In this document: positions 23,101 through 35,811 of the stretch, in pieces
Numbering within the stretch: position 1 is the stretch's first letter
Layout: every line of letters begins with the position of its first letter
Source of the DNA: Phallus indusiatus
Lineage: Eukaryota; Basidiomycota; Agaricomycetes; Phallales; Phallaceae
Length of the DNA stretch: 64,000 bases
Assembly (NCBI GenBank): GCA_027605045.1
Contig: JAQFWX010000155.1
Location: 1 to 64,000, forward strand
Direction of reading: 5' to 3'
Notes under the pieces: model-generated
Told to the model about the DNA's origin: nothing
Database searches by the model: none
Seen by the model: the letters and a program-made list of their open reading frames with translations, nothing else
Translations under genes and position numbers: made by a program

Positions 23101-24045
23101 GCCTCGGCCATGAGTTGATCTTCGTCATTATTAGAAGACCCATTAGTACCACCGTTCGAGAGCTGACCATTATTACTATTAATATTACTATTAGCCTCCT
23201 TTTGCGCCGTAGAAACATTGACATTTTTGGAGATGACACTGAGATTGACTTTCAGAGCCGGCTCCTTGAAAGTCGTTGTTTGCTGCTTTTTGCCTGAGGT
23301 GGCGGGGGAAGAAACTACGAGCTTGGACTTGGTACCATTGACGAGACCGTTTGAGTTTGAGCTCGGGGTGGCTGTCGCCACCGTGGGCGCGGTAGAGGTG
23401 GTCAAAGCTGCAGTCGTACCGTTGGTGGCTGTCGGCTGGGTGGGAGTAGGATTATCGAGGGAAAAAGTGAACTGCATGCGACGAATGCCACCCGATTGTG
23501 CGGCACCTTCGCGGAGTCGCTCGATTTCTTCAGCACGGCGTCGCATCTTGTCGGAGGACTGGGTACGTTTATACCCTGGAGCACGAAGCTCTTCAATATT
23601 CCTGGATGTATGTAAATGAGATTACGGGTTGAAGAGAGCCTTTGAAAAGGAGAGAGAATAAGAAGGGAAATGAGGACGAACTTTCCCTTTTCCCTGTCGA
23701 GCTTGTCACCCATGTTGCGGGAGAGTTTCTTGAATTCGCGCTTGGACTTTGCATTGTCTGACTCGACCATGATGTTATGGAGGTGCCAGAGGCGCCAGCT
23801 GAGGTTTTCAAGACGCTGACCCTGCTCGAGATGAGCAGCAACTTTGGTGCATACTTTCCATGTTTTGGTGAGAGAATCGCCGTCGTTCATGTTGTGAAAG
23901 GCGACAAAAGACTTGTTGCCCTGTTGGATAAGGAGAGCGGAATATATATAAAAATATATAAATCACGGCATGAATATGGGGATTTATAGCAGAAAAACAA
24001 AGGCAGCAGGCAACGTGCCTTGAACTTGAGAATGAAGGGCGCCAT
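20127..24045 (-). CDS. GATA transcription factor with DUF1752-like N-terminus and two zinc fingers
   Basis: Nuclear DNA-binding regulator. The N-terminus MAPFILKFKGNKSFVAFHNM is followed by SLTKTWKVCTKVAAHLEQGQ, RLENLSWRLWHLHNIMV, which matches the DUF1752-type domain of fungal AreA/Gaf1-class factors. A long Ser/Thr/Asn/Gln-rich middle has poly-Gln and poly-Pro runs. Finger 1 is CSNCGATHTPLWRRG...LNCNACGLYCKLHKRPRPK. Finger 2 is CFNCHTTATPLWRKDDEGKT, VCNACGLYYKLHGTNRP, followed by the basic tail MKSDVVRKRSRHELKRAG. The 35-residue linker has no Cys, so the cysteine-rich iron sensor of SreA/Urbs1 is absent. Two introns appear to use GC donors (24018, 21917). Finger 2 is split by a 12-nt exon (21484-21495, ACGLY). 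The C-terminus is again Ser/Asn-rich. The target pathway (nitrogen, iron, light or development) cannot be read from the sequence. An alternative start is MNDGDS near 23891. Confidence 0.85.
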
Positions 24046-27000
24046 TGGGAGGGGGTTAATGGATTATGAAAAGCAGCGTCTTGAAAAAGAATCAGCAGTA
24101 GCACGAAAAGAGGGAGACTCTGAAAGAATAAAAACGTAAAATCGATGGTTGAGAGAGAACGAAAAGGATGGTGGTGACGGAGGAGGAAACCAAAAAAAAG
24201 AAAAAACTCTCAAAGAAAATAATATTTGGGCCTCGAGTTATGTTCCGAAGTGGGAATCTCCGGCGCTTCTTTTGCACTGCACAGCACGTTGCAATTCAGG
24301 CTCGAGCCAATTCGAAAGAATGATGACTAATTTACGCGGCAAAAATTATGGCAAAAAAATTATAATATATATATCCCGCAAAATTAATTCGATACTTGTC
24401 CTTTTTTTAATTTACACACCAGCGAGGATGCGGTCACGGGGTCGCATCGAGATACTCGACAGTGTCCAATTCCCGCACCGAATTTTCCGACCTTTTGGTT
24501 GTGTTTTAACACGTTCCCCGGCCATGCAATTTGTCCCATCATTCCTGCAATAATCTACATTCTGTGTCAAAGATTTCTTTGTCCATTCCCGGCATATGCA
24601 GGAAAGTCAGTTCAGTTTTATGCAGGGACACCCATGAATCTTATCTATTTCGCTTCCCAGAGGAGGAAACAACAACTCTGTCCAAAAGATGATCGACCAC
24701 GTTGTACATATTCCAAACGGCTAGCCAGGTCAAGCCTCTTGTTATTCGATCAATTCAGTCCCCTCGCACCACCCCTCTTTCCCCCTTCACGACTGACCCC
24801 CCAAATGTTCTTCTGTCAGGCGCGGTGGGAATTCACCCGGTCACTCGCGAGAGTGTCGCGACGTCTAAATTTGAAATCACTTCATATAGCGAACACCCCC
24901 CCTCCCCCCACCTCGACTACTATCCCCATCAAAAATATGTCATGATCGTTGTGCTATTGTATTCCTTGCGAACACTCGGAAGTCTGCCACTTTCGTAAAT
25001 ATTAAAACCGGTTTATATAAATATATATGTCTTCGCACCTTATTGAAATGCTCTCTTTTCTTTAAGAAGCTCTTGGTGATATTATTATTATTGTTGGTGT
25101 TGTTGTATTCAAATTAAGCCAACACCAGATTTAATTCAGCTAGTTATTCGAAGCACCCTTTTGAACGGCTCACACTGGCACAATGATCTTTCCTGGAGAG
25201 GTGCCTTTACCTCATGGCAAAAGTCTGAGGGAGATATGGATAAACTCACCATGCGTGCGTGCGGGGTAGAAACCTTGTTCGAGTGCACATATCATATCAT
25301 ATCATACCATACATGCATATCAATAGAACTGGTCCGTAGTATCAAAAAAAAAACAAAAACAAAAACAAACCGTAATGGCAGAAATCCAACGAGCCTTGCG
25401 TAAAATCCGTTATCAGTTTCATGCACGCCATATGTTTTACCACGGTCTGGATATCTCTTTCCTTGTAAGGGAGTAAGCGTGCGTGAACTGACCAGTGGCG
25501 ATCTCCCTCCATGACCGACTACCCGAGTATGTATGCATCTCAAATCGTCGTTCTTCTCAGGTTAGAAGCAGAAAGGGCACTAAACTAATACATTATAAAC
25601 AAAATGGTTGACTGACCCGGACTAAACCTGATATTGATGGCTGATACATTATACGTATACGGTATGCAGTGCACTGCCTTCTTCAAAAGCCGAAGGGAAA
25701 AACTCAAAGCCACAGTTATATTAAATTCACGTGCATATTCTCATACTATATGCAAAAGCAACCAGCCAGCCAACCAATTGATTGCGCCAGCTGCGAAGCT
25801 TACCTATGATAGGTCACTGACAGAAGGGGTCTAGTCCCCGAATCGCTGTGCGTGTCAGCGTGTGTGCCGCCGGTGAGTCATTCATAGTAATGTAAGTAGT
25901 CATCACTGATCACTGGGTGTTGGATCGCCAGCACGGATGGATCAAAGCCTTCGCGCGTCCATGCATGCATATGGCGAATCCACCATTATCTAGGCACTAT
26001 CGTTTCAATCCACGAGAAAAGAAGATGATGACCTTCGTAGTTTCATGAAATAATTCCGAGGTGATAGATGCCACAGAGGGAGAGAGGGGGGGAAAGAGAA
26101 GGGAAAGAAGAAGAGAAAAAGAACTTCGTTTTCTTAAATTAAACGGTGCATGCCAGGGTCCATTATCATTACCACAAACTGACCAAGGTTATCAGCGAAG
26201 CCGGTCGGTGGTTGAGTTTCGAAAGCTGGCCTCTAGTCTATAACGGGTAAACCGTGTCTGGCAAAACATAACAACAACAAGGTTTGTTTGAGGCGTTGTG
26301 GTTCAGGCATGGTGATGACAGACGCATGCATGCCAAAAAGAAGTGCGGGGTAAAGGGATCGATCGCATCATCATCATACTTCATCCTATAGTTTTGCACG
26401 CACTAGAATAATGGAATAATGATACACACCTCAAGTGCGTGTTTTTATTTAAAAAAGAAGGTTTTGCTCGGCATTGGAGATTGACACAGAAATGCCGGCG
26501 GGGGGTACTATTGGCTTCGAGATTCGTTTTGTAATCTCGGAGAATGTTACAGTCCTACCCCTTAAAAGGGAAGACGTCAATTTTTTGGAAAATCGGAAGT
26601 TTGCGTACAAAACGTGGAGGACCCGTGGTCGAAACTTAACAACAACAACAATCGAACGTGAACATTTTCAAAGATCCCTATCTCGCAGCATTCCTCGAAA
26701 CGAAAAAGGAAGAGACCTCGATTTCGCTAGCACTAGACCTTAATTGAATTTAGTATCATGCATACACTCCCTCGATTTTTTTCTGATGATGATTCTGGAA
26801 CCCTAAACATTTTCAATAAGCATTAGTAAACTTGAATCTTGAAAACCGCAAGAAAGCAATGTTGTTTGCATGCCAGATTACCTTTAAAGGATCGCAGCGT
26901 TTCATGGTTCTCAATCTCAGCTTCTTCTCCATAGCCACTAGTATGTAGTTGAAGAAGAAGCAAATGATGGACATGGACAAGTTCTAAACTTGAGTGTATG

Positions 27001-27550
27001 TTCTGACTGGCAACCGATACCCACTAATAACAAACTAACGTCATAGAACTCAGGGCCTTCCCCAAAAATAACATCCCGATAAAGCAAAGATTAAAATTAA
27101 TCGAAACAAAAACCTTGTCGGATGCGAAACGAGAAACGAAAACAAGCAAGTCATGTAAATTTTAATCTGACGAGTCTGACTAACACACACACATACAATC
27201 GCTTGTCCCTTTCGGGAATCGGCAGCTTATATTAGAATGCGAGAATTACTGAATCCGATGTTCAAGACTCGCGAGCGAGAGAAGGTACCTTCCGTTCCTC
27301 GAAATACTCAGCTATTCAGTGAATTCTAAATTCTGAATTCAATAAATGATCAATGACCACACACAAGTGTTTTTTCCTTTCTTCTAAAATTCCGAGATTT
27401 TCATTGCGAGTTACGGAGTTCTCATGAAATTTGATGTGGGGAGAGAGTGAGAGAGACTCACAGAAAAAGAAGAACAGGAAGTCTGGCAGTCTGGCACGAA
27501 ACAGCTTAATTAACGCGTTGTAGACCGCTATGTGCGCTCCAAATGCTCCA

Positions 27551-27598
27551 ATTCGTCAATTCGTCATTTCGTCATTTCGTCATTTCGTCATTTCGTCA
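27551..27598. repeat. 8-bp tandem repeat, six copies
   Basis: Six consecutive copies of (A/T)TTCGTCA. The first two copies begin with A and the next four with T. No relation to a neighbouring gene is visible. Confidence 0.9.
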
Positions 27599-27874
27599 TT
27601 CATTCCGATCCGCTTAAATAGAAATTCAAATTTTATTTTTAGAAGCGCAAGTTTTTTAGGTCACCGATGTGTCACATCTTTTTTTTAATTTAAATCTGGT
27701 AGTGGTGCCTTGAACCTTGTTTTTTCATTTGCATTTGCGGCGCGCTCACGTAAACCACACAGGGCAAAGAAAGAAGTAAGCCTGAGATTTAGAGAAGGGG
27801 TGTGCGCCCAAATGCAGAAAAATTAGGAAACAAGAAACCCACACACATTTGTTCTCAAGTCTTTCGGCTATTTT

Positions 27875-28270
27875 TTAGCTGGAAATCTCCATCATAGACT
27901 GATATTCTTTCTCCTTACAGTCATCATCATCGCTTTTGGTTTCTTTTTCTTCACCAACAAGTACTATCACCGAGTTTTGAATTTTGGTTGCGTGGTACCA
28001 CTGACAACTCGCACGTGCGACTGCGATTTTCAATGCCGTCGGTTCAATTCGTTTTCCAAGATAGCCTCTAAAAACGTGGACACTGCCAGAGAGTCGAGAC
28101 GTGGTAAAAAGACACCAAGTTAACTTCCCGTGTTGAATTCTGATTGGCTGTTTTGAGCTCTGCTTCGATAATACCTTCAATATCTTCGTGGGTTCCTGGT
28201 ACGTATGTATTACTGATAGTGGCACCCCGTGATGCCGCGCCACTGAGGTTGCACCTTGGGTAGAATACAT
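27875..28270 (-). CDS. Hypothetical 131-residue frame, doubtful
   Basis: A single open frame starting MYSTQGATSVARHHGVPLSV and ending in an acidic/Lys tail (KETKSDDDDCKEKEYQSMME). No domain, signal peptide or membrane span was recognised. Its length without introns is unusual for this neighbourhood and it may be chance. Confidence 0.2.
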   Translation of the reverse strand: MYSTQGATSVARHHGVPLSVIHTYQEPTKILKVLSKQSSKQPIRIQHGKLTWCLFTTSRLSGSVHVFRGYLGKRIEPTALKIAVARASCQWYHATKIQNSVIVLVGEEKETKSDDDDCKEKEYQSMMEISS

Positions 28271-29591
28271 ACCTTACCGTCTCCGTTGGCGAACGGCCGT
28301 CAAATGAATATATATGACGTTGGAGTGTCGAGGTTCGGTGTTAAGGTATGCATAATATAAACTGTGATATTATATTATATTGTGGACATACTCTTTCTTC
28401 TTGATACAAATTAGAATTGGATTAGATAGTACAAACATAGTATCCATTATATAAAGTCACCCATAAGTTATAACTGTCAACAACCAGAGGCCCTTGCAAG
28501 TGCGTGCCAGATCCTTGTGTGACGTTCGGGTCCACTAGAACCAGTAATCATGATTGGAAATGTGTAACTCGTTTACAGTTAACTTCGGACATCTGAATGG
28601 AATTGCCAGAAAATGATAATCTGTCACGGCAACGAAAGAGTTTAAACGATATCCATTTATAGTCATGTGCAGACCACACGCTTATACTCCGACGTACATA
28701 TTCATCAGCACTGCAAGTTGATAGGGTTGCAAACCACCACCTACTACATACATCAATCTTCAATAATAACGTCACTACGATTCTTGCGTAATGAATCATA
28801 TACATACCTCGCAGTCTGCTTTGACTATGATCCAGGTAAGCCCGGTAACTTATGATTGAAAAAGAGACGGATCAGTCAAAGCATTGAAAGAGACGAAGGG
28901 CGGTTTACGACACATGTATGTATGATGGGTACTGTATCCGCAAGGGCCAAGAAAAGAACCAAACTTATGGGACAGGAAAAAGGAGTTTACCTTTATCGTG
29001 GACATTTTTTTAGATTTCAAGGTCGGCCTTTGCAACCGTCGCTCGTCGCCAAGAAATCCCAGCTGACACATGGTCTGTAGTGCTGGGATCCAGGTCGTCT
29101 CGTCCGAAAAGCATCGTGTAAACAGGTACTGAAAAAAGTTGTAACTCGTGGTGATCGAACGGAGTGGCGAAAGAAATGATGATAACGTAAGTCGCAAATT
29201 CCTTTTCCCCAGACCTTTGACGGCATACATCGTGTTGCTTGTCATCATGTATAACGCTCCAGCTTATTCAGAGCAGCAAAAGAAAAGAGAGCCGAGCAAT
29301 AAGCAGATTCGGAAAAGGTAGCCGATATGATAGATGACTTGCTTTGAAAACGTTTACACTTCGTCGGTTTTGCATATCGAAGCTTCCCAGTATGGACTCC
29401 AAGGAAATGCGCCGGAAGATGTATCTTCCTCTGCTACAAGGGCGATTCTAAACCAGGCGCCAACAAGGTACGTCTTGAATGTACGCGTGATCTTCGACAA
29501 GCTCGTCCATAAAAATGATAGTGGAGTCACGGCCTAACCAAGTCGATACGTTTCCGGAGGCCATTCACCGGTGACTAGTCTTAGTGACTTG

Positions 29592-30038
29592 CTACAAAGT
29601 AGCCTGTTTGGCAAGCACAGAATGTGCAAAATCGCGAACGAGTCTCTTCTTGTAACGTGACCTTCGAAATACTGAAATAACTACAGGATGATCGGTTGCA
29701 CTTCGGAAGGATTGTAATGCATTCGCAATAGAGGTCTGCAATGCCACTGCATCGTCGGTGTCGGAGCATTTGATGACAACCGGAAAGTTAAAAGAAGCTT
29801 CATAGTAAGCTAGAGTTAATCCATGCTGGTCAGTTTGTTTGCCGATATTCAGGAGGTTTTGGAAGTCTTGTCCCAGTCTCCATCTGGCCGCTTTGGTCTT
29901 GGTATTGCTCAATCCAAGAAATTTGAAATCCAAGGTCGCAGCCGTATGGCTCCGAGATTCCCAAGTACCCATGTCCAAATCTAAAAGTTGTTGAAAAACC
30001 CTTGGCTGTAAGAGAAGCTGTAGCTCTGATAGCAACAT
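29592..30038 (-). CDS. Hypothetical protein fragment, unknown
   Basis: The frame runs MLLSELQLLLQPRVFQQLLD and then KAARWRLGQDFQNLLNIGKQ, TDQHGLTLAYYEASFNFPVV, VALQTSIANALQSFRSATDH, ending RLVRDFAHSVLAKQATL. The composition is protein-like with a plausible alpha/beta pattern. An overlapping frame just upstream (30078, MMEIDLDHAAIFRNVAIRAT) may be its true first exon. No family was recognised. Confidence 0.3.
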   Translation of the reverse strand: MLLSELQLLLQPRVFQQLLDLDMGTWESRSHTAATLDFKFLGLSNTKTKAARWRLGQDFQNLLNIGKQTDQHGLTLAYYEASFNFPVVIKCSDTDDAVALQTSIANALQSFRSATDHPVVISVFRRSRYKKRLVRDFAHSVLAKQATL

Positions 30039-31077
30039 TGCGGAAGATGGCAGCGTGATCCAAATCGATCTCCATCATCGAAAGTATTATGTAAGTGTGA
30101 TGTTCCTAGGGCTCGAAGGTCCAGGCATAATGAATACGTGTGCTGGATTCCATTCATTATTTCTCCTTGATGACAGTGAGACAATTATGATCTTGTGAAG
30201 GACGCCATCCCTGACCTTCTTCCTAGAATGTGTCTGATAACATTGTCAATAAGTATACCGGATAATGAATATCACGGAACGACCCAAGAATGCTCAAGCT
30301 TCTCAAGTCTTACCTTCTTGCATGAAGAAGCAGCTTTCCTTTGTTATTTGGTGCGCCGAGGGAGTGATAAAAAAGGAGCAAATTCCCAAACTTAAAAATC
30401 GGTCATCAAGAATTTGAATTTGATTTTGTGAAATGGATCGGTCCGAAAACGAATTCGTTCTTAGGAAAAATGCCCTTGTCAACATATTCAATTTAAGTAA
30501 CTCAAAAGAAAGACCTTGACTCATCATATACTTATACGTATAGTACGTATGCAACTAGCTTCTGGTTCTTTCGGATATGAAATGAATGTGTCAAAATCTT
30601 CTTCTTTACAACTGGTGTTTTCCTTTGAAGCGTTAGCGAAGAACGTCCTAACGATCTTTATTTGAGTGGCGCGACGATTCTCCGAAATTCGAAGGCTGCG
30701 AATTTGGACATTTGCAAGGCACGTTTTCCTTGCTTCTTCGTTCTCGCTAATTGTGTGTCACCTCTATGAGCTGTAAACCTTGGCTGTACAATTTAGTGAT
30801 TCTTGAATAAGTTCACAAACTTGTTACCGTAAGACCTCGTAAGACCGTAATAGTGGCTGTGTTAATAGATTCCAAGGCTTCCAGCGAGCGGAGAGTTAGC
30901 AGGTCTTTGTGTGATGAAGTGCCTAGTTTGGAAGGCGTAGTCGCTGAGGGGAAGGAACTTTTTGATTCTGCACATCCGTTTTGATGACTTCGGACTCCAC
31001 GTCAGTAGTCAAAGCTGTTGTTTGAATACACGTTTTCTCCGATAAAACTGCACCGCAGGTCTGATGTGTTCAAGTGT

Positions 31078-31308
31078 TCACGTAGATCGAAAGAAATAAC
31101 GGAGGCCGATGATCATTACAGTGGGTATAAAGACGAAATACATGAAGAAAGACAGTAAAGCTGGAAACCTGGCGTTGGGGAAAATTGCCTTGTAGTGAAC
31201 AAGATAAACTTGAGCTTGGGGGAGAGCTGTTCCTTGGCGGATGACGTAAGCGTTGAACCCACCCCTCGAAAACGACGCAGCGCGCCCTGCGCATTTGACT
31301 GTGAACAA
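31078..31308 (-). CDS. Small hydrophobic protein, unknown
   Basis: A 76-residue frame, MFTVKCAGRAASFSRGGFNA..., ends in a hydrophobic helix (FPALLSFFMYFVFIPTVMII) and the basic tail GLRYFFRST. It has an Arg-rich, acid-free N-terminus and one membrane span, which would suit a mitochondrial or ER subunit. No family was identified. It lies head-to-head with Neo1 with 223 bp between the start codons. Confidence 0.35.
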   Translation of the reverse strand: MFTVKCAGRAASFSRGGFNAYVIRQGTALPQAQVYLVHYKAIFPNARFPALLSFFMYFVFIPTVMIIGLRYFFRST

Positions 31309-31531
31309 AACCCTAATGCTACATCGAAAAGTCTGAAGGATCTTTTATGTCCGACATCCCATTACGTTCACTCAAAGGTCGGAAATTCCAAAGAAAAGGT
31401 GTTTACCAAGCGCTACACGCGGAGGCGGACGACGTCAGCGACCCTCGCCGGACAGTGACATTCAGGCTCAGAATAGTCCTATCAGAAATCACGCAAACGG
31501 CGATTATCACACTTCGAGAGCTAGATCAAAC

Positions 31532-34500
31532 ATGAGTGGTGCTCGGTCAGCTGCTGCTGCCGCTGCTACATCAAGTTCTAGTGCTAGGAGGAAGGGAAAA
31601 GCGAGACAGCAGTATTATCATGACAATGACATTGAGGAGGAGGAAGAGACGCTTTTGAGGAGGGAGCCTGATGAAGAAGAGGTGGCGTCCTTAACAGCGG
31701 GACGCGAAGGTTCTGTGAAGTCTCAGTCTACAGCAGCTAATGTATAATTTTCCCTTGTCAATGTTTTGCGTGGATTACGCCCGTTTTTAATTCGTGATTG
31801 ATTGCAGCGTGCGGGTGTTATTGCCCCTACAGTAGCAAAAGACAAATCTCGCACTATTCCACTACGACCACCAGGTGAGAAACGTGCACAATACATTTTA
31901 CAAACCTTAACTCCTGAACGTCATGCAGATAAATTGCGGAATAAGTTTCCTCCAAACATGGTTCGGAACCAGAAATACAACTTATTCACCTTTCTTCCTC
32001 TGGTGCTATACGAACAATTCAAATTCTTTTTCAATCTATATTTCCTCCTTGTGGCGTTATCTCAATTCATTCCTGCATTAAAGACCGGTAAATAAGCTTT
32101 TTGGTTCCTTCACTTACTATTCTATTATCTAACATGCACGACAACCAAAACACAGGATTCATTATAACTTATTTTGCACCTTTAGTATTCGTCCTTGTGG
32201 TGACAATCGGAAAGGAAGCTCATGACGACTGGAAACGCAATCAACGAGACCGTGAAGCAAACTCTGCCAAATACCTTATTCTGGAACCTTCGGTTTCTAG
32301 TGTACGAGACGGCGTACCCCCAACGAAAGCTGTCCCGAGCTCTAAGCTAAAAGTAGGAGATCTCGTACTGTTAGAAAAGAATCAACGAGTGCCGGCCGAC
32401 CTTATTCTCTTGCGGACATCGGATTCATCAGGGACTTGTTTCGTTCGTACAGACCAATTAGACGGAGAGACAGATTGGAAGTTGCGGGTCGCCGTTCCTT
32501 CTTGTCAACAATTGTCAGAAGACCGAGACTTGTTAGAGGTGGAAGCAGAAGTTTACGGTAAGACATAGGTTACCTCCGAAATCATTAATTACTTTGCTTA
32601 TTTCATAATTCGTAGCTGACCCACCTACCAAGGACATTCATACTTTTATTGGCACTTTTTCGATGCACACCAGCCCAACAACGTTAGCCGAGCATGCACG
32701 CGATGTACCTTTGCAACCCAAAGTTGAGCCCTTGACAGCTGAAAACGTATTATGGTCAAACACCGTCTTAGCCGCTGGATCCGCAGTTGGTTTCGTTATT
32801 TACACAGGGTCAGAGACACGTGCAGTAATGAACACCAGCCATCCTGAAACCAAAGTCGGTTTGCTTGACCTTGAGATTAACCGGCTTTCAAAGGTAGTGC
32901 CACAATTTATCCAGTTCATCCTGTCATCTCTTTATGTAACTCACGCGTTCGCCGTAGATCTTATGTGCCGTCACGTTTGCGTTGTCGATTCTTCTTGTTG
33001 CCTTGAACGGATTTCGAGGAACATGGTATATATACGTCTTCCGTTTCCTAATCTTGTTTTCTTCCATTATCCCTATCAGGTAAGACCAATTCAAAGCATT
33101 CACGTTTTCCTGGCGAGTATACTAAAAAAGCTTGTGTTAGTTTGCGGGTAAATCTAGATATGGGAAAGACCCTTTATGCCCATTTAATTATGAAGGATAA
33201 TGAAATACCAGGAACCATCGTCAGGACCAGCACACTTCCGGAAGAACTCGGACGGATTGAGTATTTGTTAAGTGACAAAACGGGAACTTTAACCCAAAAC
33301 GGTGAATACTTTTATCCCATGTCACCTTGAGTTCGAAAGATTCTCTTTTATTTAATACCGCTCAGAAATGGAGATGAAGAAGCTTCATATGGGAACGATG
33401 GCGTACGCCGCGGATTCAATGGATGAAGTTGCGCATCAACTAGCTACTGCATTTGGTGCCGGTGAAAACGGTCAGTCCAACTTTGTTTTAATAATTAATT
33501 GGCTCGATTCCCTTTTTTAACTTTGTACAGCTTCCAGTAAACTCCAAACTGGCTTCCAATTAGCGAGCCGGGGAAGACGAGATATATCAGCTCGTGTTCG
33601 AGATGTGGTTGTCAGTCTGGCTTTATGTCACAATGTATGTGCTTCCCAACGAAACCCAAATCCAGCATACTTGTTCTTTCAAGTTGACGGAGCTTTTGAC
33701 AGGTTACCCCAGTAACTAACGACGACGGGACAGTAACATATCAAGCATCCTCTCCCGATGAAGTTGCCATTGTGAAATGGACTGAATCCGTCGGTTTAAC
33801 ATTGGTGTTCCGTGACCGCCAGAGAATGGAACTCCAAACCGTCGATGGATCTCGCGTAACATACGACATTCTAGATATATTCCCATTCACATCCGAATCG
33901 AAACGCATGGGCATTGTGGTTCGAGATACAACAACAGACGAGATCACCTTTTTGCAGAAAGGGGCTGATGTCGTAATGGCTAAAATTGTCCTGCAGAATG
34001 ATTGGCTAGAAGAGGAGTGTGCCAACATGGCACGCGAGGGCTTAAGGACGCTCGTTATTAGTCGGAGACGGCTTAATGCGGACTCGTACGAATCCTTCAA
34101 GAATGACTATCACGAGGCGAGCATCAGTTTGCAGAATCGGAACGAGGCGATGGCGGAGGTTGTGAAGCATCATCTAGAACATGATCTTGAACTGCTTGGT
34201 TTGACAGGGGTTGAAGACAAGCTACAAGATGATGTTAAATCGACCTTGGAGCTCTTGCGTAACGCCGGAATTAAAATATGGATGCTGACGGGTGATAAAA
34301 TTGAAACGGCTACGTGCATTGCGATCTCGACCAAACTGGTTGCGAGAAACCAATACATACATCAGGTTGCGAAACGTATGTTCAGATGTATCCTCTGATA
34401 ATGGATCATCATTGACGAATTCTCTCTAGTATCTTCCGCGGACGCTGCCCGAAATGAGTTAGAGTTCTTACAGTCCAAGCCTGATTGCTGTCTAGTCATC

Positions 34501-35811
34501 GACGGTGAATCTTTGCAGGTAACACTCTAACATATCTTCTCATTATCCGGCCCTCTTAACGGTTTCTTCTAGCTATGCCTCAACTTGTTCAAGACAGAAT
34601 TTATCGAAATTGCTACCAAGCTATCTGCAGTCGTAGCATGTCGGTGTTCGCCTACTCAAAAAGCTGATGTTGCTCGTCTAATCCGCCGTCACACCAAAAA
34701 GCGTGTTTGTTGCATTGGAGATGGAGGGAACGACGTCAGCATGATCCAAGCAGCAGATGTCGGTATGTCTCTGTCGGTTTCATAAAGAAAGAGAACGGTG
34801 TCTTATTCTTTTCTTCTTCTCCAGGCGTCGGTATAGTCGGCAAAGAAGGAAAACAAGCATCACTAGCCGCAGATTTCTCGTTAACCCAATTCAGCCACTT
34901 AACTAAACTTCTTCTATGGCATGGTCGAAACTCGTACAAACGTTCAGCGAAACTAGCTCAATTCGTCATTCACCGTGGTCTGATTATTTCGATCATGCAA
35001 GCTGTGTTTTCTGCCATATTCTATTTCGCTCCTATCGCGCTGTACCAGGGGTGGTTGATGATGGGATATGCTACGGTGTATACGATGGCTCCTGTGTTTT
35101 CGTTGGTTCTTGATCGGGACGTCAGTGAAGATGTTGCGTTGCTGTATCCGGAGCTTTATAAGGAACTGACCAAGGTAAGGAGGGCGAGGGATATATCTGT
35201 TTTTAGTTTACAGGGTTTCTCATCTCCTTTTCTTAGGGACGGGCGTTATCATTCAAAACCTTTTTCATATGGTTAACTATTAGTGTTTATCAAGGTATTA
35301 CCACGACAAAAGACGAAAATAGCCACTTACAGACCATTTCTAGGTGGTGCCATTATGATAATGTGTTTACTGCTCTTCGAGAACGAGTTCCTGAACATCG
35401 TCGCCATCTCTTTCACCGCGCTCATTTTGAATGAGCTGATAATGGTCGCTTTGGAAATCACTACATGGTAAGGCCTACATTTTTTTTGGTGAAAGTTGAT
35501 TGATGCGAGTTACATTGTTTCAGGCATATATACATGGCGATATCTGAGATCGTAACGTTGATATTCTACGCCGTCAGCATGGTATTTTTACCCGAATACT
35601 TCGGTAATCATCTATTCTCTTGTTCTCGGCTTAGACAACAAACAGCTTAATAAACTCATTTCTGTTGCTCTTTTTAGATCTAGCCTTTGTTTTGTCCACC
35701 CGGTTCGCTTGGAAACTTGCTGTCGTGGTGACAGTAAGCTCTTTACCTCTATACATCTTTAAACTCATACAACGACGAGTCGCACCATCGGCTTATAGTA
35801 AACTCATGTAA
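31532..35811 (+). CDS. NEO1: P4-type ATPase (phospholipid flippase), Neo1 class
   Basis: Integral Golgi/endosome pump that flips aminophospholipids to the cytosolic leaflet; Neo1-class enzymes act without a Cdc50 partner. The acidic N-terminus [20 protein letters not shown] is followed by [20 protein letters not shown]. The actuator motif is [11 protein letters not shown] (DGET). The span [20 protein letters not shown] is followed by [17 protein letters not shown]. The phosphorylation site is [13 protein letters not shown], and the nucleotide domain includes [16 protein letters not shown]. Hinge motifs are [18 protein letters not shown] and [19 protein letters not shown]. The C-terminal membrane spans run from [20 protein letters not shown] to [18 protein letters not shown]. 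All catalytic motifs are intact across about 13 exons. [10 protein letters not shown] and the short C-terminus point to the Neo1/ATP9 branch. It is convergent with NST1, with 321 bp between stops. Confidence 0.93.

Larger units (their letters stand above)
24046..31077. other. Gene-poor region
   Basis: About 7 kb upstream of the GATA gene with no recognisable family. It includes C-rich and A-rich simple sequence (24895-24912, 25341-25370), ATATC repeats near 25290, and the NTTCGTCA array at 27551-27598. Two unassigned frames are listed separately. Part of this may be a long promoter/5' UTR of the GATA gene; other parts may contain undetected small genes. Confidence 0.45.

Noticed and set aside
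20829..23619. Plus-strand frames opposite the GATA gene
   Set aside because: Antisense to Ser/Asn/Thr-rich repeats; compositionally biased, with no family likeness.
20127..24045. Calling the GATA factor SreA/Urbs1 (siderophore regulator)
   Set aside because: The cysteine-rich linker that defines that class is absent.
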